In this document: positions 1 to 7,615 of the stretch, one piece after another
Layout: each line of letters begins with the position of its first letter
Position numbering within the stretch: the first letter of the stretch is position 1
NCBI GenBank assembly: GCA_036645575.1
Contig: JAVXNW010000030.1
Location: 1-25,027, forward strand
Reading direction: 5' to 3'
Source: JAVXNW01 sp036645575
Lineage (GTDB): Bacteria > Bacillota > Clostridia > Christensenellales > Aristaeellaceae
DNA length: 25,027 nucleotides
Position numbers and translations under genes: made by a program
Notes under the pieces: model-generated
What the model was told of the DNA's origin: nothing
Seen by the model: only the letters and a program-made list of their open reading frames with translations
Database searches by the model: none

Positions 1-110
1 CGTTCTCTCTCGCGTTCTCTCTCGCGTTCTCTCTCGCGTTCTCTCTCGCGTTCTCTCTCGCGTTCTCTCTCGCGTTCTCTCTCGCGTTCGCGTTCTTCCT
101 CGCGTTCAAT
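1..110. repeat. 12-bp tandem repeat (minisatellite) at window edge
   Basis: Seven perfect head-to-tail copies of CGTTCTCTCTCG fill 1-84, followed by a half copy (85-90), a one-base variant (91-102) and a decayed start of another copy. Because 12 is a multiple of 3, every frame stays open. On the minus strand one frame reads alternating Arg-Glu and continues to a GTG at 113-111, only 22 bases past the tcdA stop. It could therefore be the start of a downstream gene encoding an (Arg-Glu)n tract, but I see no Shine-Dalgarno sequence and cannot tell a coding repeat from a non-coding one. Confidence 0.9.
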
Positions 111-135
111 CACCCGCGTGAGCGCGGCTTTGCAT

Positions 136-822
136 TTAGGCTAGGGCGGCGATGGTGCGCAGGACGTAGCCGGCCATCACGAGGCCGGCGGCGCCGGGGA
201 CGAAGGGGGCGGAGCCGGGCGCGCGTGCGCCGTCCAGCGTTTCGCGCGCGGGTTCGCGCGAGTACACCGCCTTTACCGTAAGCCCGCGCGCCTTGAGCTC
301 CCGGCGCATCACCCGCGCGAGCGGGCACATCGTCGTCTTTTCGATGTCCGCGACCTCAAAGGCACTGGGGTCCAACTTGTTGCCCGCGCCCATGGCGCTG
401 ATCACCGGAACGCCTTGCGCGCGCGCCCGCTCGATCAGGCACAGCTTGCTGGCGACCGAGTCGATCGCGTCGCACACATAGTCGTAGCCGGAAAAGTCAA
501 ACTGATCCTCGGTCGTCGCGTCAAAAAAGACCTGCCGCGCGTCCACCTTGCACGCAGGGTTGATCGACAGCACCCGCTCGCGCGCGACCTCCGCCTTCGC
601 GCGCCCGATCGTCTCCTGCGTCGCGATCAGCTGGCGGTTGAGGTTGGTCACGTCCACCGTGTCCCCGTCCACCAGCATGAGCGTCCCCACGCCCGCCCGA
701 GAAAGCGCCTCCACCACATAGGAACCCACGCCGCCCAGCCCGAATATCGCAATCTTGCTATGTGCGATTTTATCTTGACAGCCTTCGCCCCATAGCCGGA
801 TGTTGCGCGCGTATTGCTGCAT
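136..822 (-). CDS. tcdA: tRNA threonylcarbamoyladenosine dehydratase (TcdA/CsdL, ThiF-E1 family)
   Basis: Predicted to be the ATP-dependent cytoplasmic enzyme that cyclises t6A37 of ANN-decoding tRNAs to ct6A. The 228-residue protein has the E1-like Rossmann loop GLGGVGS (about 28-34), Asp52 at the end of the next strand, and TNLNRQ (59-64), whose Arg contacts ATP in this superfamily. The stretch GAGNKLDPSAF, followed by ADIEKTTMCPLARV, is typical of TcdA rather than ThiF or MoeB. It is shorter than the E. coli protein (about 268 aa, from memory), as Clostridial versions often are. The ATG start is backed by AAGGAG (complement of 831-836) with an 8-nt spacer. It is transcribed away from rhaA. 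Family assignment is firm; the exact modification is inferred from the family. Confidence 0.92.
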   Translation of the reverse strand: MQQYARNIRLWGEGCQDKIAHSKIAIFGLGGVGSYVVEALSRAGVGTLMLVDGDTVDVTNLNRQLIATQETIGRAKAEVARERVLSINPACKVDARQVFFDATTEDQFDFSGYDYVCDAIDSVASKLCLIERARAQGVPVISAMGAGNKLDPSAFEVADIEKTTMCPLARVMRRELKARGLTVKAVYSREPARETLDGARAPGSAPFVPGAAGLVMAGYVLRTIAALA

Positions 823-843
823 GTTGTCAACTCCTTTTCACAT

Positions 844-852
844 ATTATAACA
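844..852 (-). promoter_or_regulatory. extended -10 promoter of tcdA
   Basis: On the minus strand the sequence reads TGTTATAAT (852 down to 844), a perfect -10 with the upstream TG of an extended -10. No good -35 is seen. It sits 22 bases before the tcdA start and lies just beside the rhaA promoter, so the two divergent promoters are packed within about 45 bp. Confidence 0.65.
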
Positions 853-859
853 TAAACCA

Positions 860-888
860 TTGAAAAGGCGTAGAGGATCGGGTATAAT
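860..888 (+). promoter_or_regulatory. sigma-A type promoter of rhaA
   Basis: TTGAAA (860-865) and TATAAT (883-888) are separated by exactly 17 bp, close to the housekeeping consensus. The rhaA ATG lies 35 bases downstream, with GGAGGG in between. No sugar-regulator operator is obvious. Confidence 0.8.
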
Positions 889-922
889 TGGCATAAATAA
901 AACAATCTGGAGGGCGGACGAC

Positions 923-2197
923 ATGGCGAGCAGAGAACAACTGATGGAAAACGGCTACGCGTACGCGAAGGAAATTTATCAGAGCAAGGGCGTTGACATT
1001 GACAGCGCCATGGAAGCGTGCGCACGCATCCCGGTTTCGATGCACTGCTGGCAGGGCGACGACATCATGGGCTGTGAGGACGTGGGCGTCGGCGCATCGG
1101 GCGGCATTCAGACCACCGGCAATTACCCCGGCCGCGCGCGCGGCGGCGACGAGTTGCGCGACGACTTGGACGTGGCTATCGCCATGATCCCGGGCGCGAA
1201 GAAGCTCAACCTCCACGCGAGCTATGCCGAGCTTGGCGGGCGCAAGGTGGACAGGGATGCGTACCGGGCGGAAGACTTCAAAAATTGGATCGCGTGGGCC
1301 AAGGAAAACGGACTGGGCCTCGACATGAACCCGACCTACTTTTCGCACCCCAACGCGGCGGATGGATTTACCCTTTCCCATCCCGACGAGAAGATTCGCC
1401 GCTTCTGGATCGAGCACGGCAAGCGCGTGCGCGAAATCGCGCAGGTGTTTGCAAGCGAGCTCCATCAGCCCGCAGTCGTCAACTTCTGGATGCCCGACGG
1501 CTACAAGGACACGCCCGCCGACACGACCGGGCCGCGCAGGCGCATGATCGAGTCGCTCGACGCGATCTTTGACGCCCCTTCGATCGATCCGGAACTGGTG
1601 CTCGACTCGGTCGAGTCCAAGCTCTTCGGCATTGGCGTCGAGCGCTACACCGTGGGCTCGCACGAGACGCTTTTGAGCTATGCGCTCACCCGCAAAAAAC
1701 TCTACACCCTCGACTCCGGACACTATCACCCGACCGAGCAGATCGCGGACAAGATCTCGGCGCTGATGCTGTACATGCCGCTGCTTCATCTGCATGTGAC
1801 GCGTGGCATCCGCTGGGACAGCGACCACGTCGTCGCGCTGAACGACGATTTGCAGTACATCATGGACGAGATCGTCTTTGGCGGGTTTGAAAAGCGCGTG
1901 CTGATCGGCCTTGACTACTTCGACGCCTCGATCAACCGCGTCGCCGCGTGGGTGATCGGCATGCGCAACGCGCAAAAGGCGCTCTTGCGTTCGCTCACAA
2001 CGCCCCACGCCGCCATCCTTTCCGCAGAACAGGCGGGCGATTACACCGTCCGGCTCGCGCTGCAAGAGGAGGCCAAGACGCTCCCCTTCGGCGCCGTCTG
2101 GGATCAGTACTGCGCGCGTCAGAACGTCCCGGTCGGGGACGCGTGGCTCGCCCCGATGAAGCAATACGAAAAAGAGGTCATGTTTAAGCGCGTGTGA
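923..2197 (+). CDS. rhaA: L-rhamnose isomerase
   Basis: Predicted to convert L-rhamnose to L-rhamnulose, the first step of rhamnose catabolism, as a divalent-metal enzyme in the cytoplasm. The 424-residue protein matches the family length (E. coli about 419). It carries IPVSMHCWQGDD near residue 35, GGIQTTGNYPG near 60, KKLNLHASYAE near 95, and the C-terminal barrel with the likely metal ligands in VESK, LDSGHYHPTE and HVTRGIRWDSDH. The ATG at 923 is chosen because GGAGGG (909-914) precedes it by 8 nt; an upstream in-frame ATG at 860 falls on the promoter -35 box. No rhaB, rhaD or transporter is adjacent, so the rest of the pathway must be elsewhere. A strong terminator makes this a single-gene transcript. 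Confidence 0.95.
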   Translation: MASREQLMENGYAYAKEIYQSKGVDIDSAMEACARIPVSMHCWQGDDIMGCEDVGVGASGGIQTTGNYPGRARGGDELRDDLDVAIAMIPGAKKLNLHASYAELGGRKVDRDAYRAEDFKNWIAWAKENGLGLDMNPTYFSHPNAADGFTLSHPDEKIRRFWIEHGKRVREIAQVFASELHQPAVVNFWMPDGYKDTPADTTGPRRRMIESLDAIFDAPSIDPELVLDSVESKLFGIGVERYTVGSHETLLSYALTRKKLYTLDSGHYHPTEQIADKISALMLYMPLLHLHVTRGIRWDSDHVVALNDDLQYIMDEIVFGGFEKRVLIGLDYFDASINRVAAWVIGMRNAQKALLRSLTTPHAAILSAEQAGDYTVRLALQEEAKTLPFGAVWDQYCARQNVPVGDAWLAPMKQYEKEVMFKRV

Positions 2198-2220
2198 CCC
2201 ATTGCCGGTCACGCACTTCG

Positions 2221-2261
2221 GGCGGCCAGGGCAGCAAATGCCTTGGCCGCCGCTTTATTTT
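2221..2261 (+). terminator. intrinsic terminator after rhaA
   Basis: A 13-bp stem pairs GGCGGCCAGGGCA (2221-2233) with its near-perfect complement at 2239-2251 (one G-T pair), with a 5-nt loop, followed by the T-rich CGCTTTATTTT. It sits 24 bases after the rhaA stop and its tail abuts the rarA promoter. Confidence 0.88.
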
Positions 2262-2273
2262 GGCGGGAAAATA

Positions 2274-2282
2274 TGCTATAAT
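2274..2282 (+). promoter_or_regulatory. extended -10 promoter of rarA
   Basis: TGCTATAAT, a perfect -10 with extended TG, lies 40 bases ahead of the rarA start. The -35 region falls in the terminator T-tract (TTTATT) and is weak. Confidence 0.65.
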
Positions 2283-2322
2283 GAGGGATACAATCACGGG
2301 AGCAGGGTTTAAAGGAGTGCCA

Positions 2323-3627
2323 ATGGAGGATTTATTTTCGACAAACGTGCGCGAACTTGCGCCGCTGGCCGACCGGATGCGGCCGCGCACGCTGGAGGCG
2401 TTTATGGGGCAGGGCGGCATTGTGGGGGAGGGGACGCTGCTTCGGCGCGCCATCTTGGCCGACCGCCTGACCAACTCAATTTTTTGGGGGCCGCCCGGCA
2501 CCGGCAAGACCACGCTGGCCGCCATCATCGCCCGGCACACGAAGGCCGATTTCGTCAAGCTGAACGCGGTCACAAGCGGCGTTGCCGACGTGCGCGAGGT
2601 GCTCAAAGGCGCCGAGGCGCAGCTGAAAGGCAGCGGCAAGGCCACCTATCTATTGCTGGACGAGTGCCACCGCTGGTCAAAATCGCAGTCGGACTCCATT
2701 CTGCCCGCGATTGAGACCGGCATCATCCGCTTTATCGGCTCCACCACCGAGAACCCGATGATCGCCATGACGCCCGCCATCGTCAGCCGGTGCAGGCTGT
2801 TCCGGTTTGAAAAACTGTCGAGCGAAGCAGTCGAGCGGGTGATGCTGCGCGCGATTTCGGATAAAGAGGACGGCTACGGCGCGCAGGACGTGGTGATCGA
2901 CCAGGACGCGCTCAAGCACATCGCGGCGGTCGCGAACGGCGACGCGCGCGCGGCGCTCAACGCGCTCGAGCTTGCGGTTCTGTCAACGCCCATAAACCGA
3001 ATGGGCGCAACCCACATCACCCTTTCGGTCGCCGAGCAGTCGATTCAAAAGCCGGTCTTGCAGATGGACGAGTCGATGTTTTACGACATGCTCAGCGCCT
3101 TTTGCAAGAGCCTGCGCGGTTCCGACAGCGACGCGGCGCTTGCGTGGTTTGCGCGGATGAACCATGCCGGGGTCGATCCGCGCATCATCGTCCGGCGGGT
3201 GATCGCGCACGCGAGCGAGGATGTGGGTCTTGCCAACCCGATGGCGATGGTGCAGGCGGTCGCGGCGGCGCAGGCGCTCGAATTTATCGGCATGCCGGAG
3301 GCCAAATTGCCCATTGCGCAGGCGATCGTCGCGGTGTGCGAAAGCCCCAAGTCCAACGCCATCGTGATGGCGATCGACCGGGCGCTGGAAGACGCGGAGA
3401 AGGGCGGCTATCAGCCGGTGCCCGCGCACTTGCGCGACACCCACTACGCGGGCGCCGACCGCGTGGGCTCAGGCGGCGGCTACAAATACCCGCACGATTA
3501 CCCCGGCCACTACGTCGCCCAGCCGTATGCCCCGCTCGAGGCGCAGGGAATGCCCTATTACGTGCCGAGCGATATGGGCTACGAGCAGGAAATCGGGCGC
3601 ATTCGAAAAGAAAAGGGCATGGCGTAG
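2323..3627 (+). CDS. rarA: replication-associated recombination protein A (RarA/MgsA AAA+ ATPase)
   Basis: A clamp-loader-like AAA+ ATPase of the RarA/MgsA/WRNIP1 family, thought to act at stalled replication forks. In 434 residues one sees the RarA signature PLADRMRPRTLEAFMGQ (14-30), Walker A GPPGTGKTT (56-64), Walker B DE (113-114), sensor-1 GSTTENP, SRCRLFRFEKL, then the RarA C-terminal tetramerisation region beginning around MFYDMLSAFCKSLRGSD. The usual DEIHRF motif is DECHRW here, and GQ is followed by GG rather than the usual His, so it is somewhat divergent. The start is set by AAAGGAG (2311-2317) five bases before the ATG; an in-frame ATG at 2281 overlaps the -10 box. It stands alone between two promoters. 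Confidence 0.93.
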   Translation: MEDLFSTNVRELAPLADRMRPRTLEAFMGQGGIVGEGTLLRRAILADRLTNSIFWGPPGTGKTTLAAIIARHTKADFVKLNAVTSGVADVREVLKGAEAQLKGSGKATYLLLDECHRWSKSQSDSILPAIETGIIRFIGSTTENPMIAMTPAIVSRCRLFRFEKLSSEAVERVMLRAISDKEDGYGAQDVVIDQDALKHIAAVANGDARAALNALELAVLSTPINRMGATHITLSVAEQSIQKPVLQMDESMFYDMLSAFCKSLRGSDSDAALAWFARMNHAGVDPRIIVRRVIAHASEDVGLANPMAMVQAVAAAQALEFIGMPEAKLPIAQAIVAVCESPKSNAIVMAIDRALEDAEKGGYQPVPAHLRDTHYAGADRVGSGGGYKYPHDYPGHYVAQPYAPLEAQGMPYYVPSDMGYEQEIGRIRKEKGMA

Positions 3628-3646
3628 CTGTGGCGCAAGGCTTAGC

Positions 3647-3670
3647 GCCGATCGCGCCGCGATTGGCTTT
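3647..3670 (+). terminator. possible weak terminator after rarA
   Basis: An 8-bp stem (GCCGATCG, 3647-3654, with CGATTGGC, 3660-3667, one G-T pair) is followed only by TTTGT, so it is a poor terminator. It is listed because it is the only candidate between rarA and the next promoter. Confidence 0.35.
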
Positions 3671-3674
3671 GTAC

Positions 3675-3692
3675 CGCAAAACTTTGTTTGCG
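3675..3692. promoter_or_regulatory. inverted repeat over the -35 of the MATE promoter (putative operator 1)
   Basis: CGCAAA (3675-3680), a 6-bp centre and TTTGCG (3687-3692) form an 18-bp inverted repeat that overlaps the predicted -35 TTGCGA. Its position suggests a repressor site; no regulator gene is adjacent. Confidence 0.5.
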
Positions 3693-3717
3693 AAACGGCG
3701 GGCAATTGTGCTATAAT
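3688..3717 (+). promoter_or_regulatory. promoter of the MATE gene (extended -10)
   Basis: TTGCGA (3688-3693), an 18-bp spacer and TATAAT (3712-3717) preceded by TGC make a strong promoter. The predicted RNA start is near 3724, about 150 nt before the MATE ATG, giving an unusually long leader for this window. Confidence 0.75.
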
Positions 3718-3730
3718 AAGGCACAATTGC
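3702..3730. promoter_or_regulatory. perfect 10-bp inverted repeat around the -10 box (putative operator 2)
   Basis: GCAATTGTGC (3702-3711) and GCACAATTGC (3721-3730) are exact reverse complements flanking nine bases that contain the TATAAT. Since the RNA would start inside or after the second arm, this works as DNA rather than as an RNA hairpin, as expected for a dimeric repressor (TetR- or MarR-like, inferred). Confidence 0.65.
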
Positions 3731-3731
3731 G

Positions 3732-3830
3732 ATGGAAAAGGACCTTTCCCTTTCGCTGGGCGACGAAAGCCTGCGCATGAACGATTTTCAGGCGCTGGGT
3801 CGTGGCTTTTAATAAGGGGAAGGCCTTTTC
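3732..3830 (+). other. structured leader candidate with possible 26-residue leader peptide
   Basis: GAAAAGG-A-CCTTTCCC (3735-3750) can pair with GGGGAAGGCCTTTTC (3816-3830): 15 bp with one bulged A and one G-T, closing a 65-nt interior that can form smaller hairpins (e.g. GCCTG with CAGGC). The same bases hold an ATG frame of 26 codons (3732-3812, beginning MEKDLSLSLG) with no Shine-Dalgarno. Either reading implies post-initiation control of the MATE gene. I do not recognise a known riboswitch class, and no poly-U follows the stem. Confidence 0.4.
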
Positions 3831-3875
3831 ATACATTCACGCGGGATACGATGGGATAAGGGCGGGTTAAATACA

Positions 3876-5225
3876 ATGAATCGGTTAAAGACCTTGGTGG
3901 ATCGGGACTTTCTGCGCGTGACGCTCAGGCTGGCGGTGCCCATTGCGCTGCAGAAGCTGCTCATCAGCTCGTTTTCGATGGTGGATACCGTCATGGTCGG
4001 GCGGCTTGGCGACACGGCGCTCGCGGCGGTGGGGATCGCCGGGCAGTGGGCGTTTCTGATGAACGTGGTGTTTTTTGGGTTGACGAGCGGGCTGGCTGTT
4101 TTTGTATCCCAATATTGGGGTAGAAAGGACATGGACGGCATTCACCGCGCCTACGGCCTGGCGCTCACGACATCGTTTGTGATATCGGCCGCATTTATGG
4201 TGCTGGCGCTCATGATCCCGCGCCAAGTGGTGCGGCTGTTCACCAAGGATGAAGAAGTGGTTGCGGAGGCGGCGGCGTACCTGCTGATCGCGGCGTTTTC
4301 CTATCCGGCAAGCGCGCTAAGCCAGGTGTTCAGCACCGTTTTGTGCTCGACCGAGCAAGTGAAATTGCCCATGTACGTGAGCATTGTGTCGGTGGCGGCC
4401 AACATGGCGCTCAACGCGCTGTTCATGTTTGGGATGGGCATGGGCGTGCGCGGCGCGGCGCTGGGCACCCTCTTTTCCACTTGGATAACGCCCGTGGTGA
4501 CCTATCTGGTCGCGCGCAAGCGCAAGTACGCGCTGGTGACCCCATTTAGGCGGTTGATCGACTGGACGCCCGCGTTTGTCAAGCGATATTTTACGCTGTC
4601 GCTGCCGGTGCTCATGAACGAATCGCTCTGGGCGCTGGGCACGACCAGCTTCAACATGATCTATGGGCAATTGAGCACCGAGTTCTTTGCCGCGATCACG
4701 ATCTTTCGCTCGATCGAGGCGGTGGCGACCACCTTCTTCTGGGGGCTGTGCCACGCGGCGTCGGTGGTCGTGGGCAAGCACGTGGGCGCGGGCGACATGA
4801 TGGAGGCCAAGCGCGACGCGAACCGGTTTGTGGTGCTGGGCACGATCATCGCGGTGGGCGTGGGCCTTTTGATGGTGCTGGGCAGACCCATTTTGCTCGC
4901 GCCGTTTGAGGTGAGCGCCGCGGCCTACGACTACGCGTGGATGATCCTGCTGATCTACGGGCTGGAGCAGGGCATACGCACATTTCCCGCGATGTCCATC
5001 GTCGGGATCTTTCGCGCGGGCGGCGACACGCGCACGGGGCTATTGTACGACGGCGTGTGCCTGTGGCTGTTCGCGCTGCCGGTGACGCTCGTGTGCGGCG
5101 TGGTGCTGAAGCTCCCGCTCACGCTCACATACCTGCTGATGCTGCTCACCGACGACGTGCCAAAGCTTATTCTGTGCATCAAAAGGCTCAAAAGCGGCAA
5201 GTGGATTATGCCGATCAGACAATAA
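3876..5225 (+). CDS. MATE family multidrug/Na+-driven efflux transporter
   Basis: An integral membrane antiporter of the MATE (NorM/DinF) family, about 449 residues with roughly twelve hydrophobic segments in two repeats, the usual size. The N-terminus has the family pattern of a basic stretch, then LAVPIALQKLLISSFSMVDTVMVGRLG with the conserved VDTVMVG, followed by FGLTSGLAVFVSQYWG; similar elements recur after residue 240. MATE proteins export cationic drugs or metabolites using Na+ or H+ gradients; the substrate cannot be read from sequence. The ATG at 3876 has only a weak GGGCGGG-like ribosome site, which fits a translationally tuned leader. It is followed, after its own promoter, by xanthine dehydrogenase genes, so a purine-related role is possible but speculative. 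Confidence 0.92.
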   Translation: MNRLKTLVDRDFLRVTLRLAVPIALQKLLISSFSMVDTVMVGRLGDTALAAVGIAGQWAFLMNVVFFGLTSGLAVFVSQYWGRKDMDGIHRAYGLALTTSFVISAAFMVLALMIPRQVVRLFTKDEEVVAEAAAYLLIAAFSYPASALSQVFSTVLCSTEQVKLPMYVSIVSVAANMALNALFMFGMGMGVRGAALGTLFSTWITPVVTYLVARKRKYALVTPFRRLIDWTPAFVKRYFTLSLPVLMNESLWALGTTSFNMIYGQLSTEFFAAITIFRSIEAVATTFFWGLCHAASVVVGKHVGAGDMMEAKRDANRFVVLGTIIAVGVGLLMVLGRPILLAPFEVSAAAYDYAWMILLIYGLEQGIRTFPAMSIVGIFRAGGDTRTGLLYDGVCLWLFALPVTLVCGVVLKLPLTLTYLLMLLTDDVPKLILCIKRLKSGKWIMPIRQ

Positions 5226-5237
5226 AATAAAAAAGAT

Positions 5238-5267
5238 TTGTCAGGGACGGTTCAGTTGTGTTATAAT
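5238..5267 (+). promoter_or_regulatory. promoter of the xdh operon
   Basis: TTGTCA (5238-5243), an 18-bp spacer and TATAAT (5262-5267) preceded by TGT give both a near-consensus -35 and an extended -10. It lies 41 bases before xdhA and shows that xdhABC is transcribed separately from the MATE gene. Confidence 0.78.
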
Positions 5268-5281
5268 ATGTAAAAATACGG

Positions 5282-5294
5282 AAGGCATTGCCTT
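5282..5294. promoter_or_regulatory. 13-bp palindrome next to the xdhA ribosome-binding site
   Basis: AAGGCA-T-TGCCTT is a perfect palindrome with one central base, lying between the predicted start of transcription and the xdhA GGAGGGGG (5296-5303). It could be an operator or a small 5' hairpin; function unknown. Confidence 0.35.
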
Positions 5295-5308
5295 TGGAGG
5301 GGGATAAA

Positions 5309-7597
5309 ATGGAGCGTGTAGGCAAGCGAATACCGCGTGTGGACGCTTATGAGAAGGTGACCGGGCGCGCGCAGTATACCGACGACCTGTTTGAGCGGGA
5401 GGCGCTCGTCATCAAGGTGTGCCACGCAACTGTGGCCAATGGATACGTTACGCATATCGATGTGGAAAAGGCGCTGGAAGTCCCGGGCGTGGTCAAGATC
5501 GTCACCTGTCTGGACGTGCCGGATATCGAGTTCCCGACCGCCGGACACCCGTGGTCGACCGATCCCAAACATCAGGATATCTCGGACCGAAAGCTGCTCA
5601 ACCGGCGCGTGCGCTACTATGGCGACGACGTGGCGGCGGTGGTCGCGGAGGATGAGGTTGCGGCGATGCGCGCGGTCAGGCTGATTCAAGTGGACTACGA
5701 GCAATATCCGCCGGTCTTTACGGCGCGCGAGGCGATGGCGCCGGGCGCAAGCACGCTGCACGAGGCCAAGCCCAACAACGTGATCGCCTCGAGCAGCTAT
5801 GAGCTGGGCGACTATCAGGCGGCGACGGCGCTGCCGGGTCTTGTCAAGACGGCGGGCGTCTACGTTTGCCAGCCGGTGCAACATTGCCACATCGAAAACC
5901 CGATCTCGTATGCCTATGTGGAAAAGGGGCGCGTGGTCGTGGTGGCCTCAACGCAGATTCCCCACATCATGCGCCGCGTCGTCGCGCAGGCGCTTGGCAT
6001 CAAGTGGGGCGACGTGCGCGTCATCAAGCCCTACATCGGCGGCGGGTTTGGCAACAAGCAGGACGTCCTCTACGAGCCGCTGTGCGCGTATTTGTCCACG
6101 CAGGTGGGCGGGCGTCTGGTCAAGCTCGACGTGAGCCGCGAGGAGACGTTTGCCTCCACCCGCTCGCGCCACGGCATGGAGATCGCCATTGAGAGCTACG
6201 CGCATCCCGACGGGCGGTTGGTCGCGCGTTCCTACGACAGCCTCTGCCCAAACGGCGCCTACGCCTCCCACGGCCACGCAATCGCGGCCAACGGCCTCAA
6301 CGGGTTCCGGCACCTGTACCGGGACGAAGTGGCCTCGCGGGGCAGCGCGACCACGGTCTACACAAACCGCCCCGCGTCGGGCGCGATGCGCGGCTACGGC
6401 ATTCCGCAGCTGAACTTTGCGCTGGAGTCGCACATGGACGACGTGGCATGGGCGCTCAAGCTCGACCCAACCGTGGTGCGCGAGATGAACATGATGGAGC
6501 AGGGCTATGTCGATCCATATACCGGGATCGCCTGCAACACCTGCGGGCTCAAAGCGTGCATCGAAAAGGGCAAAAAGTACGTCGATTGGGACAAAAAGCG
6601 CGCGCTGTACGCACGCGAGACCGGCCCCATTCGCCGCGGCGTGGGCATGGCGATCTTTAGCTACAAGACCGGCGTCTACCCGATTTCGCTCGAGACAGCG
6701 GCCTGCCGCATGACGCTTAATCAGGACGGCTCGGTGCAGCTGATGATGGGCGCGACGGAGATCGGCCAGGGCGCGGACACGGTGTTTACCCAGATGGCGG
6801 CCGAGACGCTCAATGTGCCCATCGAAGGCGTTCACATACTCAGCACGCAGGACACCGACATCTCGCCCTTTGACCCGGGCGCCTACGCGTCGCGCCAGAC
6901 CTACGTGAGCGGGCGCGCGGTCAAGATGACGGCAGAAAAGCTGCTGGAGGAGATATTGGCCTACGCGGGCGAGATGCTGGGGCGCGAACGCGCGGGGCTG
7001 GCGCTTGAAGACGCGGTGGTGGTGGACGCGCTGAGCGGAGAAGCGCTCCTGCCGCTTGCCGACGTGGCGCTTGAAGCGACCTACAGCCTCACCCATTCCA
7101 AGCACTTGGCGGCGGAGTGCACGAGCCAGACAAAGGACAACACCTTCTCGCTCGGCGCGACATTTGTCGAGATCGAGGTCGATCTGCCGCTTGGCAAGAT
7201 CGACGTCAAGAAGATCATCAACGTCCACGACTGCGGAACGCTCATCAACCCCCAATTGGCCGAGATGCAGGTGCACGGCGGCATGAGCATGGCGCTGGGC
7301 ATGGTGCTGGGCGAGCAGATGATCTTTGACCCCAAGACCGGGCGGCTGCTCAACGGCAACCTGCTCGACTACAAGATGATGACCGCGCTTGATACGCCGG
7401 ACCTTCAGGCCGACTTTGTCGAGACCTACGACCCGACCGGCCCCTATGGCAACAAGGCGCTGGGCGAGCCGCCCGCCATCAGCGGCATGGCCGCCGTGCG
7501 CAACGCGCTTTTGCAGGCGACCGGCATAGGCTTTAACGAACTGCCGCTCGCCCCGCAGAAACTGGTGGAGCGGTTCAAACAAGCGGGACTTATATAG
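5309..7597 (+). CDS. xdhA: xanthine dehydrogenase-type molybdenum hydroxylase, molybdopterin-binding subunit
   Basis: The catalytic subunit of a xanthine dehydrogenase-family enzyme, which hydroxylates purines (hypoxanthine/xanthine) or related heterocycles at the Mo centre. The 762-residue protein (E. coli XdhA about 752) starts with VGKRIPRVDAYEKVTGRAQY, the a/b hammerhead domain, and then shows GGGFGNKQD (about 244), GAMRGYG (about 360), GATEIGQGADTVF, and GEPP with the presumed catalytic Glu near 720. The ATG at 5309 has GGAGGGGG five bases upstream; an earlier in-frame alternative start codon (5288) precedes that site and was rejected. It begins a three-gene operon, xdhB following after 18 nt. 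The real substrate could be another N-heterocycle. No cofactor-insertion (XdhC/CoxF-like) or molybdopterin genes lie nearby. Confidence 0.93.
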   Translation: MERVGKRIPRVDAYEKVTGRAQYTDDLFEREALVIKVCHATVANGYVTHIDVEKALEVPGVVKIVTCLDVPDIEFPTAGHPWSTDPKHQDISDRKLLNRRVRYYGDDVAAVVAEDEVAAMRAVRLIQVDYEQYPPVFTAREAMAPGASTLHEAKPNNVIASSSYELGDYQAATALPGLVKTAGVYVCQPVQHCHIENPISYAYVEKGRVVVVASTQIPHIMRRVVAQALGIKWGDVRVIKPYIGGGFGNKQDVLYEPLCAYLSTQVGGRLVKLDVSREETFASTRSRHGMEIAIESYAHPDGRLVARSYDSLCPNGAYASHGHAIAANGLNGFRHLYRDEVASRGSATTVYTNRPASGAMRGYGIPQLNFALESHMDDVAWALKLDPTVVREMNMMEQGYVDPYTGIACNTCGLKACIEKGKKYVDWDKKRALYARETGPIRRGVGMAIFSYKTGVYPISLETAACRMTLNQDGSVQLMMGATEIGQGADTVFTQMAAETLNVPIEGVHILSTQDTDISPFDPGAYASRQTYVSGRAVKMTAEKLLEEILAYAGEMLGRERAGLALEDAVVVDALSGEALLPLADVALEATYSLTHSKHLAAECTSQTKDNTFSLGATFVEIEVDLPLGKIDVKKIINVHDCGTLINPQLAEMQVHGGMSMALGMVLGEQMIFDPKTGRLLNGNLLDYKMMTALDTPDLQADFVETYDPTGPYGNKALGEPPAISGMAAVRNALLQATGIGFNELPLAPQKLVERFKQAGLI

Positions 7598-7615
7598 AAA
7601 GGGCGGTGTGCGATC

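Noticed and set aside
1..110. CRISPR array
   Set aside because: The repeats are 12 bp, directly adjacent and have no spacers.
845..2212. 455-residue open frame on the minus strand opposite rhaA
   Set aside because: It is an exact shadow of rhaA, with an Arg/His/Val-rich composition typical of antisense frames in GC-rich DNA, no ribosome site and no recognisable motif.
3732..3830. Guanidine-II (mini-ykkC) riboswitch, because two ACGA elements occur in possible loops upstream of a MATE gene
   Set aside because: The loops are far larger than the tight ACGR tetraloops of that class and the stems around them are short, so the match is not specific.
3816..3850. Intrinsic terminator in the MATE leader
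   Set aside because: The long stem is not followed by a T-run, and its loop of 65 nt is too long for a simple terminator.
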